From the NCBI RefSeq assembly GCF_028553765.1, contig NZ_CP067134.1, positions 467,501 through 531,500 of the forward strand: DNA of 64,000 nt, written 5' to 3'. The notes beneath the pieces are model-generated. The model ran no database searches. It was not told the DNA's origin and was given only the letters and a program-made list of their open reading frames with translations. The stretch is from Paracoccus stylophorae. Its GTDB lineage: Bacteria > Pseudomonadota > Alphaproteobacteria > Rhodobacterales > Rhodobacteraceae. A program made the translations under genes and the position numbers. Position 1 is the first letter of the stretch. Every line of letters starts with the position of its first letter. Below are positions 25,789 through 37,111 of the stretch, in pieces.

Positions 25789-27147
25789 ATGTCCCGACTC
25801 GTCGCCGTCTCGAACCGCCTGCCTTTGGGGGACAACCCCTCTGGCGGGCTTGTCGTCGCGCTGGAGGATGCGCTGCGCAGTTCCGGCGGGCTGTGGGTCG
25901 GGTTTTCGGGAGAGCAGGTCGACAATCCCGCCGACGATCTGACCTGGCATCCCGGCGCCAGTTTCGAACGCGCCAGCTTTGATCTGTCGCGTCGGGATTA
26001 TCAGGATTACTATCTGGGGTATTCCAATTCGGTGCTGTGGCCGCTGTGCCATGGAAGGGCCGATCTGGTGCGAATCGAACCCGCCCATCTGGAGGGTTAT
26101 CGCCGGGTGAATGCGCGCATCGCCGAGTTGCTGGTGCCGCATCTGAAGCCGGACGACCGGATCTGGGTGCAGGATTACCATCTGTTCGGACTGGCCGCCG
26201 AACTGCGCCGGCGCGGCGTCGAAGGCCCGATCGGGCATTTCCTGCATATCCCGTTTCCCGGCCCCGGCGATTGCGCCGCGCTGCCCAACCCGGCCGAATT
26301 GTTCGACTGGTTGTCGCATTACGATCTGTTGGGGTTCCAGGCGCATCGCGATCTGTCGAACTTTACCGAGAGCGCGCGGCAACTGGTCGAGGCAGACCAG
26401 ACCGAGCACTGTCATTTCCGGCTGTGCGGCCGCACGGTGCGGGCGGGGGTCTTTCCCATCGGGATCGACGCCGCCGCCTTCATGGAACTGGCCCGGCACG
26501 CGCCCGACGAGGACGAGATGCGGTTCCTGACCGGCGCGCAGATGATGATCGGCGTGGACAGGCTGGACTATTCAAAGGGGATTCCGCAGCGGTTCCGGGC
26601 GTTCCAGCTGCTTCTGGAAAAGATCCCCGACCTGCACGAGAAGATCGTCTTTCTGCAGATCGCCCCGCCCACCCGCGAAGAGGTCGAGGCTTATCGCGAC
26701 ATTCGCGAGGAAACCGAACATCTGGCCGGGCGCATCAACGGCCAGTTCGCCACGATCAACTGGACGCCGATCCGCTTCATCCACCGCCCGATTCCGCGCA
26801 ACGTGCTGGCCGGGCTTTACCGGCAGGGCCGGATCGGGCTGGTGACGCCGCTGGCCGACGGCATGAACTTGGTGGCCAAGGAATATGTCGCGGCCCAGGA
26901 CGAGGACGATCCGGGCGTGCTGATCCTGTCGCGATTCGCCGGCGCGGCCGAGACGATGGACCGGGCGCTGATCATCAACCCCCACGATCCGTGGGAACTG
27001 GCCGGGGCGATGGCGCAGGCGATGCGGATGTCGCGCGAGGAACGTCGCAGCCGCCATGCCGATCTGCTGGCCGGGGTGGTTGAACGCGATGTCGGCTGGT
27101 GGTCGCGGACCTATCTGGACGCGCTGGCCGCAGGGTCCGGGGGCTAG
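25789..27147 (+). CDS. otsA: Trehalose-6-phosphate synthase
   Basis: A 452-residue GT20 glycosyltransferase that joins UDP-glucose to glucose-6-phosphate. It starts RLVAVSNRLPLGDNPSGGL (phosphate-binding loop) and has WVQDYHLFGLAAELRR, IGHFLHIPFPGPGD, GVDRLDYSKGIPQR (substrate Arg/Lys) and PLADGMNLVAKEYVAAQ. Length is near the family's about 455-470. Start ATG 25789 is behind GAAAGG. Its TAG overlaps the stop of the convergent asparaginase gene by two bases (27144-27147). Confidence 0.94.
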   Translation: MSRLVAVSNRLPLGDNPSGGLVVALEDALRSSGGLWVGFSGEQVDNPADDLTWHPGASFERASFDLSRRDYQDYYLGYSNSVLWPLCHGRADLVRIEPAHLEGYRRVNARIAELLVPHLKPDDRIWVQDYHLFGLAAELRRRGVEGPIGHFLHIPFPGPGDCAALPNPAELFDWLSHYDLLGFQAHRDLSNFTESARQLVEADQTEHCHFRLCGRTVRAGVFPIGIDAAAFMELARHAPDEDEMRFLTGAQMMIGVDRLDYSKGIPQRFRAFQLLLEKIPDLHEKIVFLQIAPPTREEVEAYRDIREETEHLAGRINGQFATINWTPIRFIHRPIPRNVLAGLYRQGRIGLVTPLADGMNLVAKEYVAAQDEDDPGVLILSRFAGAAETMDRALIINPHDPWELAGAMAQAMRMSREERRSRHADLLAGVVERDVGWWSRTYLDALAAGSGG

Positions 27148-28634
27148 AGCCCCGCGATCACCGCAGGTGCCGCGCGCCCCGCCGGATCGTGCAGGGTCAG
27201 GGCGGGGACGGGATGTCCGGTCAGGATCAGGATGCCGCCGGGCAGATCGGCGGGGGCGGCCCACAAAGTCGCGCCGTCATGGCCCAGGAACACCGGCCGG
27301 TCGCGCAGCACCAGCCGCCCCGGCCCCGGCACCGCCCACACCTGCGCGCCCGCCCCGTCGCGCAGCGTCAGCCCGTCCGCCGGATCGTTGTCCAGCACCG
27401 CACCCCCGTCCGCCGCGTGCAGCGCCATGCCGGGATGCAGAACCTCGCCGCCGCTCAGCCGGTCGCGCGACGAGGATTCGCCGGTCAGGCTGCGCGACAG
27501 AAGCGCCCTGATCGCTCGTCCGTCCCAGCCGTGATGGGCGGCGGCGGCCAGCAGGATCGACAGCTTGGCGAAGGCCGCAACCGGGGTCATGTCGCCCGCC
27601 GCGACCGCGCCCGTCCGCGCCATCCACGCCCCGGCGGCATAGTGGAACGTGCCGACCGACCCGCCGATCACCCGGCTGCCGATCATCACCGTCACGCCCC
27701 CATCCACGGCACGTTGCAGCGCGGATGCGATGCCGCCTGCCCCGGCAGGAACATTGCCCTCTCCGTATCCGGTCAGCACGAGGCCGCGCGCGCCCGCCGC
27801 CAGCGCCGCGTCGATCAGCGCGGCCAGCGGCGGGGCGGGACTTGCGTGATCGGCCGGCGTGACGGGCAGTTCGATCACGACGTTCTCGCCCAGCCCCGCC
27901 TCGACCGCGTCAAGCTGGTCGCGCGCCAGCGCCATGGCGGCCGGATCGTCCAGCGCGCGATCCGGCGCGGGCGGCCCGTTCAGCGGAACGGCCGGGCCAT
28001 GGCGCACGCCGATCCCGCTCTCGGCCAGCGGCGCAAGATGCGGGCTGTCGAAGGCCGCGAACCGCGTGGTCGAGACCTTCAGCGCGCGGTTGCCGCGCCA
28101 CAGCCTGCCATCGAAGAACAGCGCCACCTCGGGCAGGCGCAGACGCGCGGTCTGCACCGCGCCGGTCACGTTGGCCCAGCCGTCGCCGCCCGCGTTCAGC
28201 ACCGGCCCCGCCGCCGTCTCGCGAAACAGCGGCAGCTGCGCCCCGGTCAGCACCACCGGCTTGGACAGCACCGCGCGGCCCAGCCCGTCGGGGTCGAACA
28301 CGTTCAGCAGGAAGGGCAGGGCCGAGGCGGTGTAATCCATCGTGTCGGTGCCGTGCAGCACCACGAACCCGTCGTGATCCGCGTAAAGATCCAGAATCCG
28401 CCCCGCGATGCGGCACCAGTCGACCGGGCGCAGATCGGTGCTGTCCAGCGTCCCCGACGGGCTGTCGAAAGCCAGCCCCGTGTCAAAGTGCAGCCGCAGA
28501 TCGGGCATCGCGGCCATCAGCGACGGCGTCAGCAACCGCCCGGCCGCCTCGGCGAACCGGGCGGATGGCATCGGCGCCAGCGGATCGCCCGCGCAGGCGA
28601 TGGTTCCGCCGGTATTGATGATGCAGACGCGCAT
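27144..28634 (-). CDS. L-asparaginase with C-terminal extension
   Basis: A 496-residue asparaginase/glutaminase-fold protein. The two catalytic boxes are INTGGTIACAG (residues 5-15) and VVLHGTDTMDYTASAL (near 90), as in type I/II asparaginases; VVLTGAQLPLF follows. The core ends near residue 350 and is followed by about 140 residues that standard asparaginases lack (from WDGRAIRALLSRSL, with GLTLRDGAGAQVWAV). The extension has no motif I recognise. No signal peptide, so probably cytoplasmic. It lies 26 bases after the deacetylase gene on the same strand, suggesting an operon for amide or polyamine-derived nitrogen. A second, unrelated asparaginase is at 40613. Confidence 0.82.
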   Translation of the reverse strand: MRVCIINTGGTIACAGDPLAPMPSARFAEAAGRLLTPSLMAAMPDLRLHFDTGLAFDSPSGTLDSTDLRPVDWCRIAGRILDLYADHDGFVVLHGTDTMDYTASALPFLLNVFDPDGLGRAVLSKPVVLTGAQLPLFRETAAGPVLNAGGDGWANVTGAVQTARLRLPEVALFFDGRLWRGNRALKVSTTRFAAFDSPHLAPLAESGIGVRHGPAVPLNGPPAPDRALDDPAAMALARDQLDAVEAGLGENVVIELPVTPADHASPAPPLAALIDAALAAGARGLVLTGYGEGNVPAGAGGIASALQRAVDGGVTVMIGSRVIGGSVGTFHYAAGAWMARTGAVAAGDMTPVAAFAKLSILLAAAAHHGWDGRAIRALLSRSLTGESSSRDRLSGGEVLHPGMALHAADGGAVLDNDPADGLTLRDGAGAQVWAVPGPGRLVLRDRPVFLGHDGATLWAAPADLPGGILILTGHPVPALTLHDPAGRAAPAVIAGL

Positions 28635-28660
28635 ATTGCCCCCTTCGTCCGGGCCGCGGT

Positions 28661-29701
28661 TCAGTCGTCCAGCCAGCCGCGCAGGAACGATTCGATGTTG
28701 CGGGTCAGATCGTTCGACAGATAGCCGCCCTCCTGCACGATCACCGTCGGCAGGCAAGCCGCCCTGATCCGCCGCGCCGCATGGGCAAAGCCGGGCGTCG
28801 TCACCGCCAGCCCGCGCAGCGGATCGTTTTCATGCGCATCCAGCCCCAGCGCCAGCACCATCGCGCCCGGCGCGAACCGGCCGATACGGTCCAGCGCCGC
28901 GTCGATCGCCCCCAGCCACACCGCGTCGCCCGATCCCTGCGGCAGCGGCAGGTTCAGATTCGCGTCCCGCCCCGGGCCGCGCCCGGTCTCGGCCGCGTGG
29001 CCCAGATAGAACGGATAGAAATGATCGGGCGCGGCATGGACCGACACCGTCAGCACGTCGGCGCGGTCATAGAATATCTCTTGCGTGCCGTTGCCGTGAT
29101 GCACGTCGATATCCAGCACCGCCACCCGGTCGTGCCGCCGGCGCAGCGCCTGCGCGGCGATGGCCGAGTTGTTGAGGAAACAATGCCCCGCCGCGCTGTC
29201 GGCATCGGCGTGATGGCCGGGCGGCCGGCACAGCGCATAGGCCGCCCCCGCCCCGCCGCCCACCGCCGCCACCGCCGCCACCGCCGCCAGCGCGGTATCG
29301 ACCCCGCCCAAAGCCGCGTCCCAGGTGTGGCGGCCGACCGGGCAGGCGGTGTCGGCCAGATGCCAGCCCGCGCGCCCCACGACCCCCTGCGGATAGGTCT
29401 GGACGGCCTTTTGCGGATGCAGATTCGCCACCACCTCGGGGCCGGCACCGGGAAACTGCTGCCATTCGTCCCAGCAGGTTTCCAGAAACCGCAGATAGCG
29501 GTCGGTGTGAACCTCGCGCATCGCCGCGCGGTCGGTGTCAGGCGGATTCTGAACCGTCAGCCCCAGCCGGTCCAGTCCGGCCAGCAGCCGCGCCGCGCGT
29601 TCGGGCAGTTCCTTGTTCGGGGCCGGCACGCCGCGCAGCATCCAGAAACGCGGATCGTGCGCCTCGGTCCGGGGGGCATAGAAACAGGGCAGGCGCGACA
29701 T
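28661..29701 (-). CDS. Histone deacetylase/acetylpolyamine amidohydrolase family protein
   Basis: A 346-residue zinc hydrolase of the arginase/deacetylase fold. Active-site segments are all present: RPPGHHADADSAAGHCFLNN (the catalytic HH), VLDIDVHHGNGTQEIFY (zinc Asp and His), SVHAAPDHFYPF and LGLDAHENDPL (second zinc Asp). The opening PCFYAPRTEAHDP and the insertion pattern resemble bacterial acetylpolyamine amidohydrolases (AphA), which release acetate from acetylputrescine and similar amides. It is upstream of the asparaginase gene (26 bases). Confidence 0.88.
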   Translation of the reverse strand: MSRLPCFYAPRTEAHDPRFWMLRGVPAPNKELPERAARLLAGLDRLGLTVQNPPDTDRAAMREVHTDRYLRFLETCWDEWQQFPGAGPEVVANLHPQKAVQTYPQGVVGRAGWHLADTACPVGRHTWDAALGGVDTALAAVAAVAAVGGGAGAAYALCRPPGHHADADSAAGHCFLNNSAIAAQALRRRHDRVAVLDIDVHHGNGTQEIFYDRADVLTVSVHAAPDHFYPFYLGHAAETGRGPGRDANLNLPLPQGSGDAVWLGAIDAALDRIGRFAPGAMVLALGLDAHENDPLRGLAVTTPGFAHAARRIRAACLPTVIVQEGGYLSNDLTRNIESFLRGWLDD

Positions 29702-29726
29702 GGCTTCTCCGCTTTTGGGGGCGCGC

Positions 29727-29852
29727 CTAACCTACGTTGCCGGCCATCGCCGTGACAACCAGCCCCGCAACGATCAGGCCCAGCCCGGCGACGCGGGTCA
29801 GGCCGATCACCTCTTGCTGGAACAGCGCGCCGATCAGCGTCAGCGTGACCAT
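29727..29852 (-). pseudogene. Remnant of a small/drug-metabolite-type transporter
   Basis: Forty-one codons read MVTLTLIGALFQQEVIGL then TRVAGLGLIVAGLVVTAMAG, closely resembling the last two transmembrane helices of EamA/SMR transporters (GxLxxGExxxxxxxxGxxLIxxGxxL). No start with a ribosome site and no upstream helices exist: the frame upstream reads into a Pro/Gly-rich stretch and then the DUF924 gene. I take it as the 3' end of a deleted transporter gene. Confidence 0.5.
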
Positions 29853-29892
29853 GGCCCTGTCTCTATGGTCAGGTCCCGCGCCCCCGCCGCCC

Positions 29893-30438
29893 TCAGAACC
29901 CGTCATGCGTCTTCAGGAACTCGGCCTCCTCGTCGGTATTTTCGCGCCCCAGCACCGCGTTGCGATGCGGAAAGCGGCCGAACCGCGCGATGATGTCGCG
30001 ATGTTCGCGGGCGAAATGCAGCGAATGGTCGTTGCCCAGCGCCTCGTACAGCCGGACCGAGCGTTCCTGATCCTCAAGATCCTCGCTGTGCATGAACGGC
30101 AGATACAGGAACTGCCGCCGTGTCGGGTCAAGCTGCTGGTCGTATCCGCGATCCAGCGCCTGCCGCGCGACCGACAGCGCCAGATCGTTGCTTTCATAGC
30201 TGCGATCCGATCCGCGGAACATGTTGCGCGGGAACTGGTCCAGCACGATGGCCAGCGCCAGCGTATCCTCGAGTCCGTCCAGCCAGTGCATCAGCCGTCC
30301 GGCATGGGCCGCCTCATAGGTTTCGCCGAAAAGCTGGATGATCTGCCGGTCGATCTCGTCCGACTTGTCGAACCAGTAAGGCTGCATCCGGTCCGAGAAC
30401 CAGAAATCGCGCACATCCTGCGGGGTCTTGATGGTCAT
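29893..30438 (-). CDS. DUF924 family protein
   Basis: A 181-residue cytoplasmic, all-helical protein of the DUF924 family. Recognisable segments are DVRDFWFSDRMQPYWFDKSDEID, ALAIVLDQFPRNMFRGS, and FLYLPFMHSEDLEDQERSVRLYE. The function of the family is unknown; the fold is TPR-like. ATG 30438 is preceded by AGGAGA. Divergent from the gluconokinase gene, with 96 bases between the starts. Confidence 0.85.
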   Translation of the reverse strand: MTIKTPQDVRDFWFSDRMQPYWFDKSDEIDRQIIQLFGETYEAAHAGRLMHWLDGLEDTLALAIVLDQFPRNMFRGSDRSYESNDLALSVARQALDRGYDQQLDPTRRQFLYLPFMHSEDLEDQERSVRLYEALGNDHSLHFAREHRDIIARFGRFPHRNAVLGRENTDEEAEFLKTHDGF

Positions 30439-30534
30439 GTCGTCTCCTGCCTGGGGGCGGCCCGCATCGCGACCGCGTCGCGCCGGTCCGCCATTGCGCC
30501 TATCATGCCCCGAGCGCGCCTGAAGGAGAAGCCC

Positions 30535-31068
30535 ATGCCACCCGCCCCGAACGCACCCGACCCCGCAGCCCGCTGCATCATGGTGATGGGACCCAGCGGC
30601 GCGGGCAAGACCACGCTGGCGCGCGCGCTGGCACAGCGGATCGGCGCCGCCTTCATCGAGGGCGACGATCATCACCCGCCCGAAAACCGCGCCCGGATGG
30701 GCGCGGGCCAACCGCTGACCGAGGCGATGCGCCGGCCCTGGCTGGACGCGCTGTCACGCGCGGTCCGGGCGTCGCGCGCGGTGCGGCCGACGGTCTTCAC
30801 CTGCTCGGCGCTGCGGCGCAGCCATCGCGATGCGTTGCGCGACCGGATCGGGCCGATGCAGCTGATCCTGCCGCAGGCGCCCGCCGATCTGATCCGCGCG
30901 CGGATGCAGGCGCGAATCCATTTCGCACCGCCCGCCCTGCTGGATTCGCAATTGGCGATCTTCCAGCCTCCGACGCCGGACGAAGGCGCGATCCGTCTGG
31001 ACATGCGCCTGCCTCTGGACGTGGTTCTGGAACAGGCCGTGGCCGCGCTGGCCGGCCCGCCGCCCTGA
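30535..31068 (+). CDS. Gluconokinase
   Basis: A 177-residue thermoresistant-type gluconokinase (GntK family) that phosphorylates gluconate to 6-phosphogluconate. Walker A is VMGPSGAGKTTLARAL; the family hallmark FIEGDDHHPPENRARMGAGQPL comes next, then TVFTCSALRRSHRDALR. ATG 30535 follows GAAGGAGAA. The soluble PQQ-type sugar dehydrogenase at 58162 could supply gluconate-like products but is far away. Confidence 0.92.
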   Translation: MPPAPNAPDPAARCIMVMGPSGAGKTTLARALAQRIGAAFIEGDDHHPPENRARMGAGQPLTEAMRRPWLDALSRAVRASRAVRPTVFTCSALRRSHRDALRDRIGPMQLILPQAPADLIRARMQARIHFAPPALLDSQLAIFQPPTPDEGAIRLDMRLPLDVVLEQAVAALAGPPP

Positions 31069-31079
31069 TCCGTGCGCCG

Positions 31080-31337
31080 TCAGCCCGTGCGCGCCTGATC
31101 CAGCGCCTGCAACAGCGCGCCGTATTCCTGGGCCACGGCCAGTTCGACCTCCAGCCCCTCGACCATGACCGCGCCGGGGTCTTCCTGTCCGTCGCTCAGC
31201 ACCTGACGCTCGCGCAGCCAGCTTTCCAGCTGCCGCACACCTTCCGCGTCCAGCAGCTCCATCAGCCGCCGCATCAGCCGCTGTCGGGCGATGACCGCCG
31301 CTTCCTGTTGTGTCGATGGGTCCGGTTCCTGCGCCAA
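31080..31337 (-). CDS. Small hypothetical protein downstream of the response regulator
   Basis: An 85-residue, mostly helical acidic protein (MAQEPDPSTQQEAAVIARQR ... LLQALDQARTG) without a family I recognise. The start is TTG 31337, accepted because AGGGAGGA sits 6 bases upstream. It lies 27 bases after the response-regulator stop on the same strand, so the two probably form a transcription unit. Confidence 0.55.
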   Translation of the reverse strand: MAQEPDPSTQQEAAVIARQRLMRRLMELLDAEGVRQLESWLRERQVLSDGQEDPGAVMVEGLEVELAVAQEYGALLQALDQARTG

Positions 31338-31364
31338 ATCCTGTCCTCCCTGTCAGCCCACCGC

Positions 31365-31922
31365 CTAATGCAGGTGACGCGACCGGTGCAGGCTCAGCTC
31401 CTCGCCCAGCTTGCGAAACAGCGTGTCGCGCAGATCGGTGATGGCGCGGCCGTGTTGAACCTCGCGAATGGCGCTTTGCATCGCCGCCTCGACCGCGCGC
31501 TCGGCCGAGAACCGGTCGGGCATGCGGCGGCGGGCGCGCGACAGCAACTCGATCACGACATGTTCGGATGGCGCATCGGCCGGGGCGGTCGGCAGGCGGG
31601 CGCGCAGATTGTCCAGCAGCGGCAGGGCATGGCTGGGTTTCCTGTACACATGCTGCGGCGCGAACCGGGCGGGAATGGCGGCCGGCCCCCGATCCGACAG
31701 GAACAGGAACGGCGTTTCGCGGTTGCGCAGCATGTCGGCAATCGCGAACGAGGTGTCGTCCCCCACGCAGATGTCCAGGATCGCCGCATCCGCCTCGGCC
31801 ACATGATGGACCGCGTCGTCCACATCGGAAAACGGCCCGATCACCTCGTCGCCGTTCTCGCGGATCTGGGCTGCCAGCCGTCCGGCAAAGAGGAACTCGT
31901 CTTCGACAACCAGAATACGCAT
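31365..31922 (-). CDS. Stand-alone response regulator receiver protein
   Basis: A 185-residue protein with an N-terminal receiver domain and no recognisable output domain. The acidic pocket is VVEDEFLF, the phosphoacceptor aspartate is in ADAAILDICVGDD, the switch residue in PFLFLSDRG and the lysine in HVYRKPSHALPL. Residues 125-185 are helical (SRARRRMPDRFSAERAVEAAM) but not a DNA-binding fold I know. No histidine kinase is next to it. GGAGGAGGG precedes ATG 31922. The upstream region contains an inverted repeat and a perfect GGAAC-N17-CGTT motif, consistent with stress control. Confidence 0.8.
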   Translation of the reverse strand: MRILVVEDEFLFAGRLAAQIRENGDEVIGPFSDVDDAVHHVAEADAAILDICVGDDTSFAIADMLRNRETPFLFLSDRGPAAIPARFAPQHVYRKPSHALPLLDNLRARLPTAPADAPSEHVVIELLSRARRRMPDRFSAERAVEAAMQSAIREVQHGRAITDLRDTLFRKLGEELSLHRSRHLH

Positions 31923-31952
31923 AAGGCTTGCCCTCCTCCCGTCTCAGCATAC

Positions 31953-31971
31953 ACGCAAGCGGTGCTTGCGT
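31953..31971. promoter_or_regulatory. Inverted repeat upstream of the response regulator gene
   Basis: ACGCAAGC-GGT-GCTTGCGT, a perfect 8-bp dyad with a 3-base centre, 31-49 bases upstream of ATG 31922. No T-run follows, so an operator is more likely than a terminator. Confidence 0.5.
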
Positions 31972-32049
31972 AACCCGCCGCATGACATGCATTTGTTATG
32001 TGGCGGTTTTCTGCGCGCGGTGCATCTTGCGGCGCAGTCAGGGGCATCA

Positions 32050-32075
32050 AACGGCCGGCGCGGCGGATCGGTTCC
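32050..32075 (-). promoter_or_regulatory. EcfG-type (general stress response) promoter motif
   Basis: On the minus strand GGAAC, 17 bases, CGTT: an exact match to the alphaproteobacterial EcfG consensus, about 125 bases upstream of the response regulator start. One exact match is expected about once by chance in both strands of a window this size, so position and orientation are the supporting evidence. Confidence 0.4.
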
Positions 32076-32255
32076 GGCGGCATCCGGAGGTGACGCACCG
32101 GAACGCGCGTAGATGCTTCACCGCGTGCGTGGCACGACCGCCGCGTCAAGGTGCTGATAAATCATCGCTATTCCGCCCATGGGTGCCGCCGCCGCCGGCC
32201 AAGAACGTGGCAGGCGACCCATCCCCGATTTCCGGCAGCGCGGGGCGTTCGCACC

Positions 32256-32283
32256 TTGAACCCGGGGCGTGCTTGGCTATAAC
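32256..32283 (+). promoter_or_regulatory. carB promoter (sigma-70 type)
   Basis: TTGAAC and TATAAC, 16 bases apart, ending 42 bases before the carB ATG. This is one of the best housekeeping promoter matches in the window. Confidence 0.65.
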
Positions 32284-32325
32284 CCCGGACGATTTGCCCG
32301 CGTCCCAGACAGCCCGGAGGCTTTC

Positions 32326-35664
<3,339 letters not shown>

Positions 35665-35716
35665 TAGGTAGACTTTCGTCTTTAGGATTTACCTTCAATA
35701 CCAAGGGATTGATTTT

Positions 35717-36937
35717 CTAGTGCCTAAATTTTAATACACACTTTTTTCCAGACCAGCCGGTATAAATTCTTCTATCTACAATTTCGCCTTCGTACCCAAC
35801 CATACCGAGGATCAGAACTTCGGTAAGCCATTGCATAACTAACCAAGTTTCATGGAGTTCAAGCGCCTTTGGCACATATTTGGCATCTTGATGAACAATC
35901 TTGTTTCGAATAAAGCTTATCATTTCAAAGGCGTCCATATTCCGATTTCTAGACAATGCCTCAGCTTGCGGGCTATGTTCTAATATGTTTACATCCACGC
36001 CCATGAAGACAACAGCGGCACGGAGTTTGTCGCAGAAACTTGTCGTTCGGTCTGTGCGCATGGCTTTCGACCAACCTGCGAGATGTTCCAAAATGTAATT
36101 AGTGATCGCTTCTAGCGCACTGTGGGATGCAATGATGGACATTTCAATCGACACATCTCGCGACGCGTTGGACGCGCGATAGAAACTCAAGCCTTGCCTG
36201 ATTGCTTTGTGAAGGAGGGGCTTCTTCATCGAACAGGAGAATTTTGAGAAAAGATCTGGCAAAGCTTTCTGTAGTGACTGATCAAACCAGCCCGTTTTAG
36301 ATTTGCAATCGTCATGTCTAGTAAAGCCAACTGCTCGTGCGGCAACGGTTCCGTCGAACCCTTGCGCAATCATGTGTCCGATTCCGCAGTGAAGACCCTT
36401 CAAAAAAGTGAAGAAATCAAATATCTCGTTAAAAGTGCCATAGAAATGGTCAGTATTTCCTTGCGATTCTGTCGAGATGTGTGCAAGATATTCATTATGC
36501 GCGCCAAAGGGCCTTATTCTGAAATTCCTGCCGTCGGCGTCTGTAAGAAGGATGTCTCTCATTATCAGCTTGGGCGGGGACAGAAGAATTCCAGATATTG
36601 TTTGATATTCTTCATGATAGGCCAGTGCGAGAGGCTCTCGTTGCAGGGTGCCCGTCACTACTTTGCCTGATCCGCCAAGGCTCGCCTTTGTAATTATTAT
36701 TGGATAATCCTTCCCTTTTTCGGAGAAGTAAACCGCTGTATTATCGGTTATTAACAGATCGAGCGCCTCTAAATCATCGACTTGATCGCTTAGATCAATC
36801 TTTACTCTCCAAGAAGCCTCATAAGAGATGGAAAGCTTTGCGCCCTTTATTCTTCTGCTTCCTATTGAAAGCTCGTCGACCTCAAGTTGGAATGGATCTT
36901 GCGCTTTAGCACAGGTGAAATCTTCTGGGTCTAGCAT
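35717..36937 (-). CDS. Acquired protein with C-terminal HEPN-like domain (putative defence gene)
   Basis: A 406-residue protein unlike its surroundings: 36421-36480, for example, has 23 G+C of 60, in a window that is otherwise far richer in GC, and AT-ending codons are common. Residues 1-200 are β-rich without a motif I recognise. Residues about 230-390 are helical, with MSIIASHSALEAITNYILEH and, later, EMISFIRNKIVHQDAKYVPKA. The latter has R344-N-K-I-V-H349, the R-x4-H catalytic motif of HEPN ribonucleases. The two-part layout resembles ApeA-like abortive-infection proteins, but I cannot confirm homology. It is a single gene in an AT-rich patch (about 35665-37020) after carB, with no toxin or antitoxin partner beside it. 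Confidence 0.65.
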   Translation of the reverse strand: MLDPEDFTCAKAQDPFQLEVDELSIGSRRIKGAKLSISYEASWRVKIDLSDQVDDLEALDLLITDNTAVYFSEKGKDYPIIITKASLGGSGKVVTGTLQREPLALAYHEEYQTISGILLSPPKLIMRDILLTDADGRNFRIRPFGAHNEYLAHISTESQGNTDHFYGTFNEIFDFFTFLKGLHCGIGHMIAQGFDGTVAARAVGFTRHDDCKSKTGWFDQSLQKALPDLFSKFSCSMKKPLLHKAIRQGLSFYRASNASRDVSIEMSIIASHSALEAITNYILEHLAGWSKAMRTDRTTSFCDKLRAAVVFMGVDVNILEHSPQAEALSRNRNMDAFEMISFIRNKIVHQDAKYVPKALELHETWLVMQWLTEVLILGMVGYEGEIVDRRIYTGWSGKKCVLKFRH

Positions 36938-36995
36938 GAGTATCCGCTACGTCTTTGCTCTTGTGACACCTTCCCGCTTCAACCTTAAACGCAAA

Positions 36996-37013
36996 AGCAA
37001 GCTTAGCAAGCTT
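36996..37013. repeat. Tandem 9-bp repeat upstream of the HEPN-like gene
   Basis: AGCAAGCTT occurs twice in tandem about 60 bases upstream of the start of the acquired gene; each unit contains an AAGCTT palindrome. It may be an operator or simply part of the acquired DNA. Confidence 0.45.
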
Positions 37014-37111
37014 AGCGTGCCTCCTCGCACTCATCGCGACAGCCATTTGGCACATCAACACGCACCCTAGCGCCACACTCCACCAAACCCGCCCCACCTT
37101 AAGCCCACCCC

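Larger units (their letters stand above)
31923..32255. other. Intergenic region between the response regulator and carB
   Basis: About 330 bases without a convincing gene. It holds the inverted repeat at 31953-31971, the EcfG-like motif at 32050-32075 directed toward the response regulator, and the carB promoter at its right end. Open frames crossing it (for example 31841-32149 minus) look like random GC-rich translation. Confidence 0.6.

Noticed and set aside
28635..28757. N-terminal extension of the asparaginase to 28757
   Set aside because: It would overlap the upstream deacetylase gene and lacks a ribosome site, whereas ATG 28634 has AAGGGGG and starts at the conserved RVCIINTGGTIA.
36314..36670. 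Plus-strand 118-residue frame within the AT-rich patch
   Set aside because: Lies inside the HEPN-like gene on the other strand, without a ribosome site or similarity.
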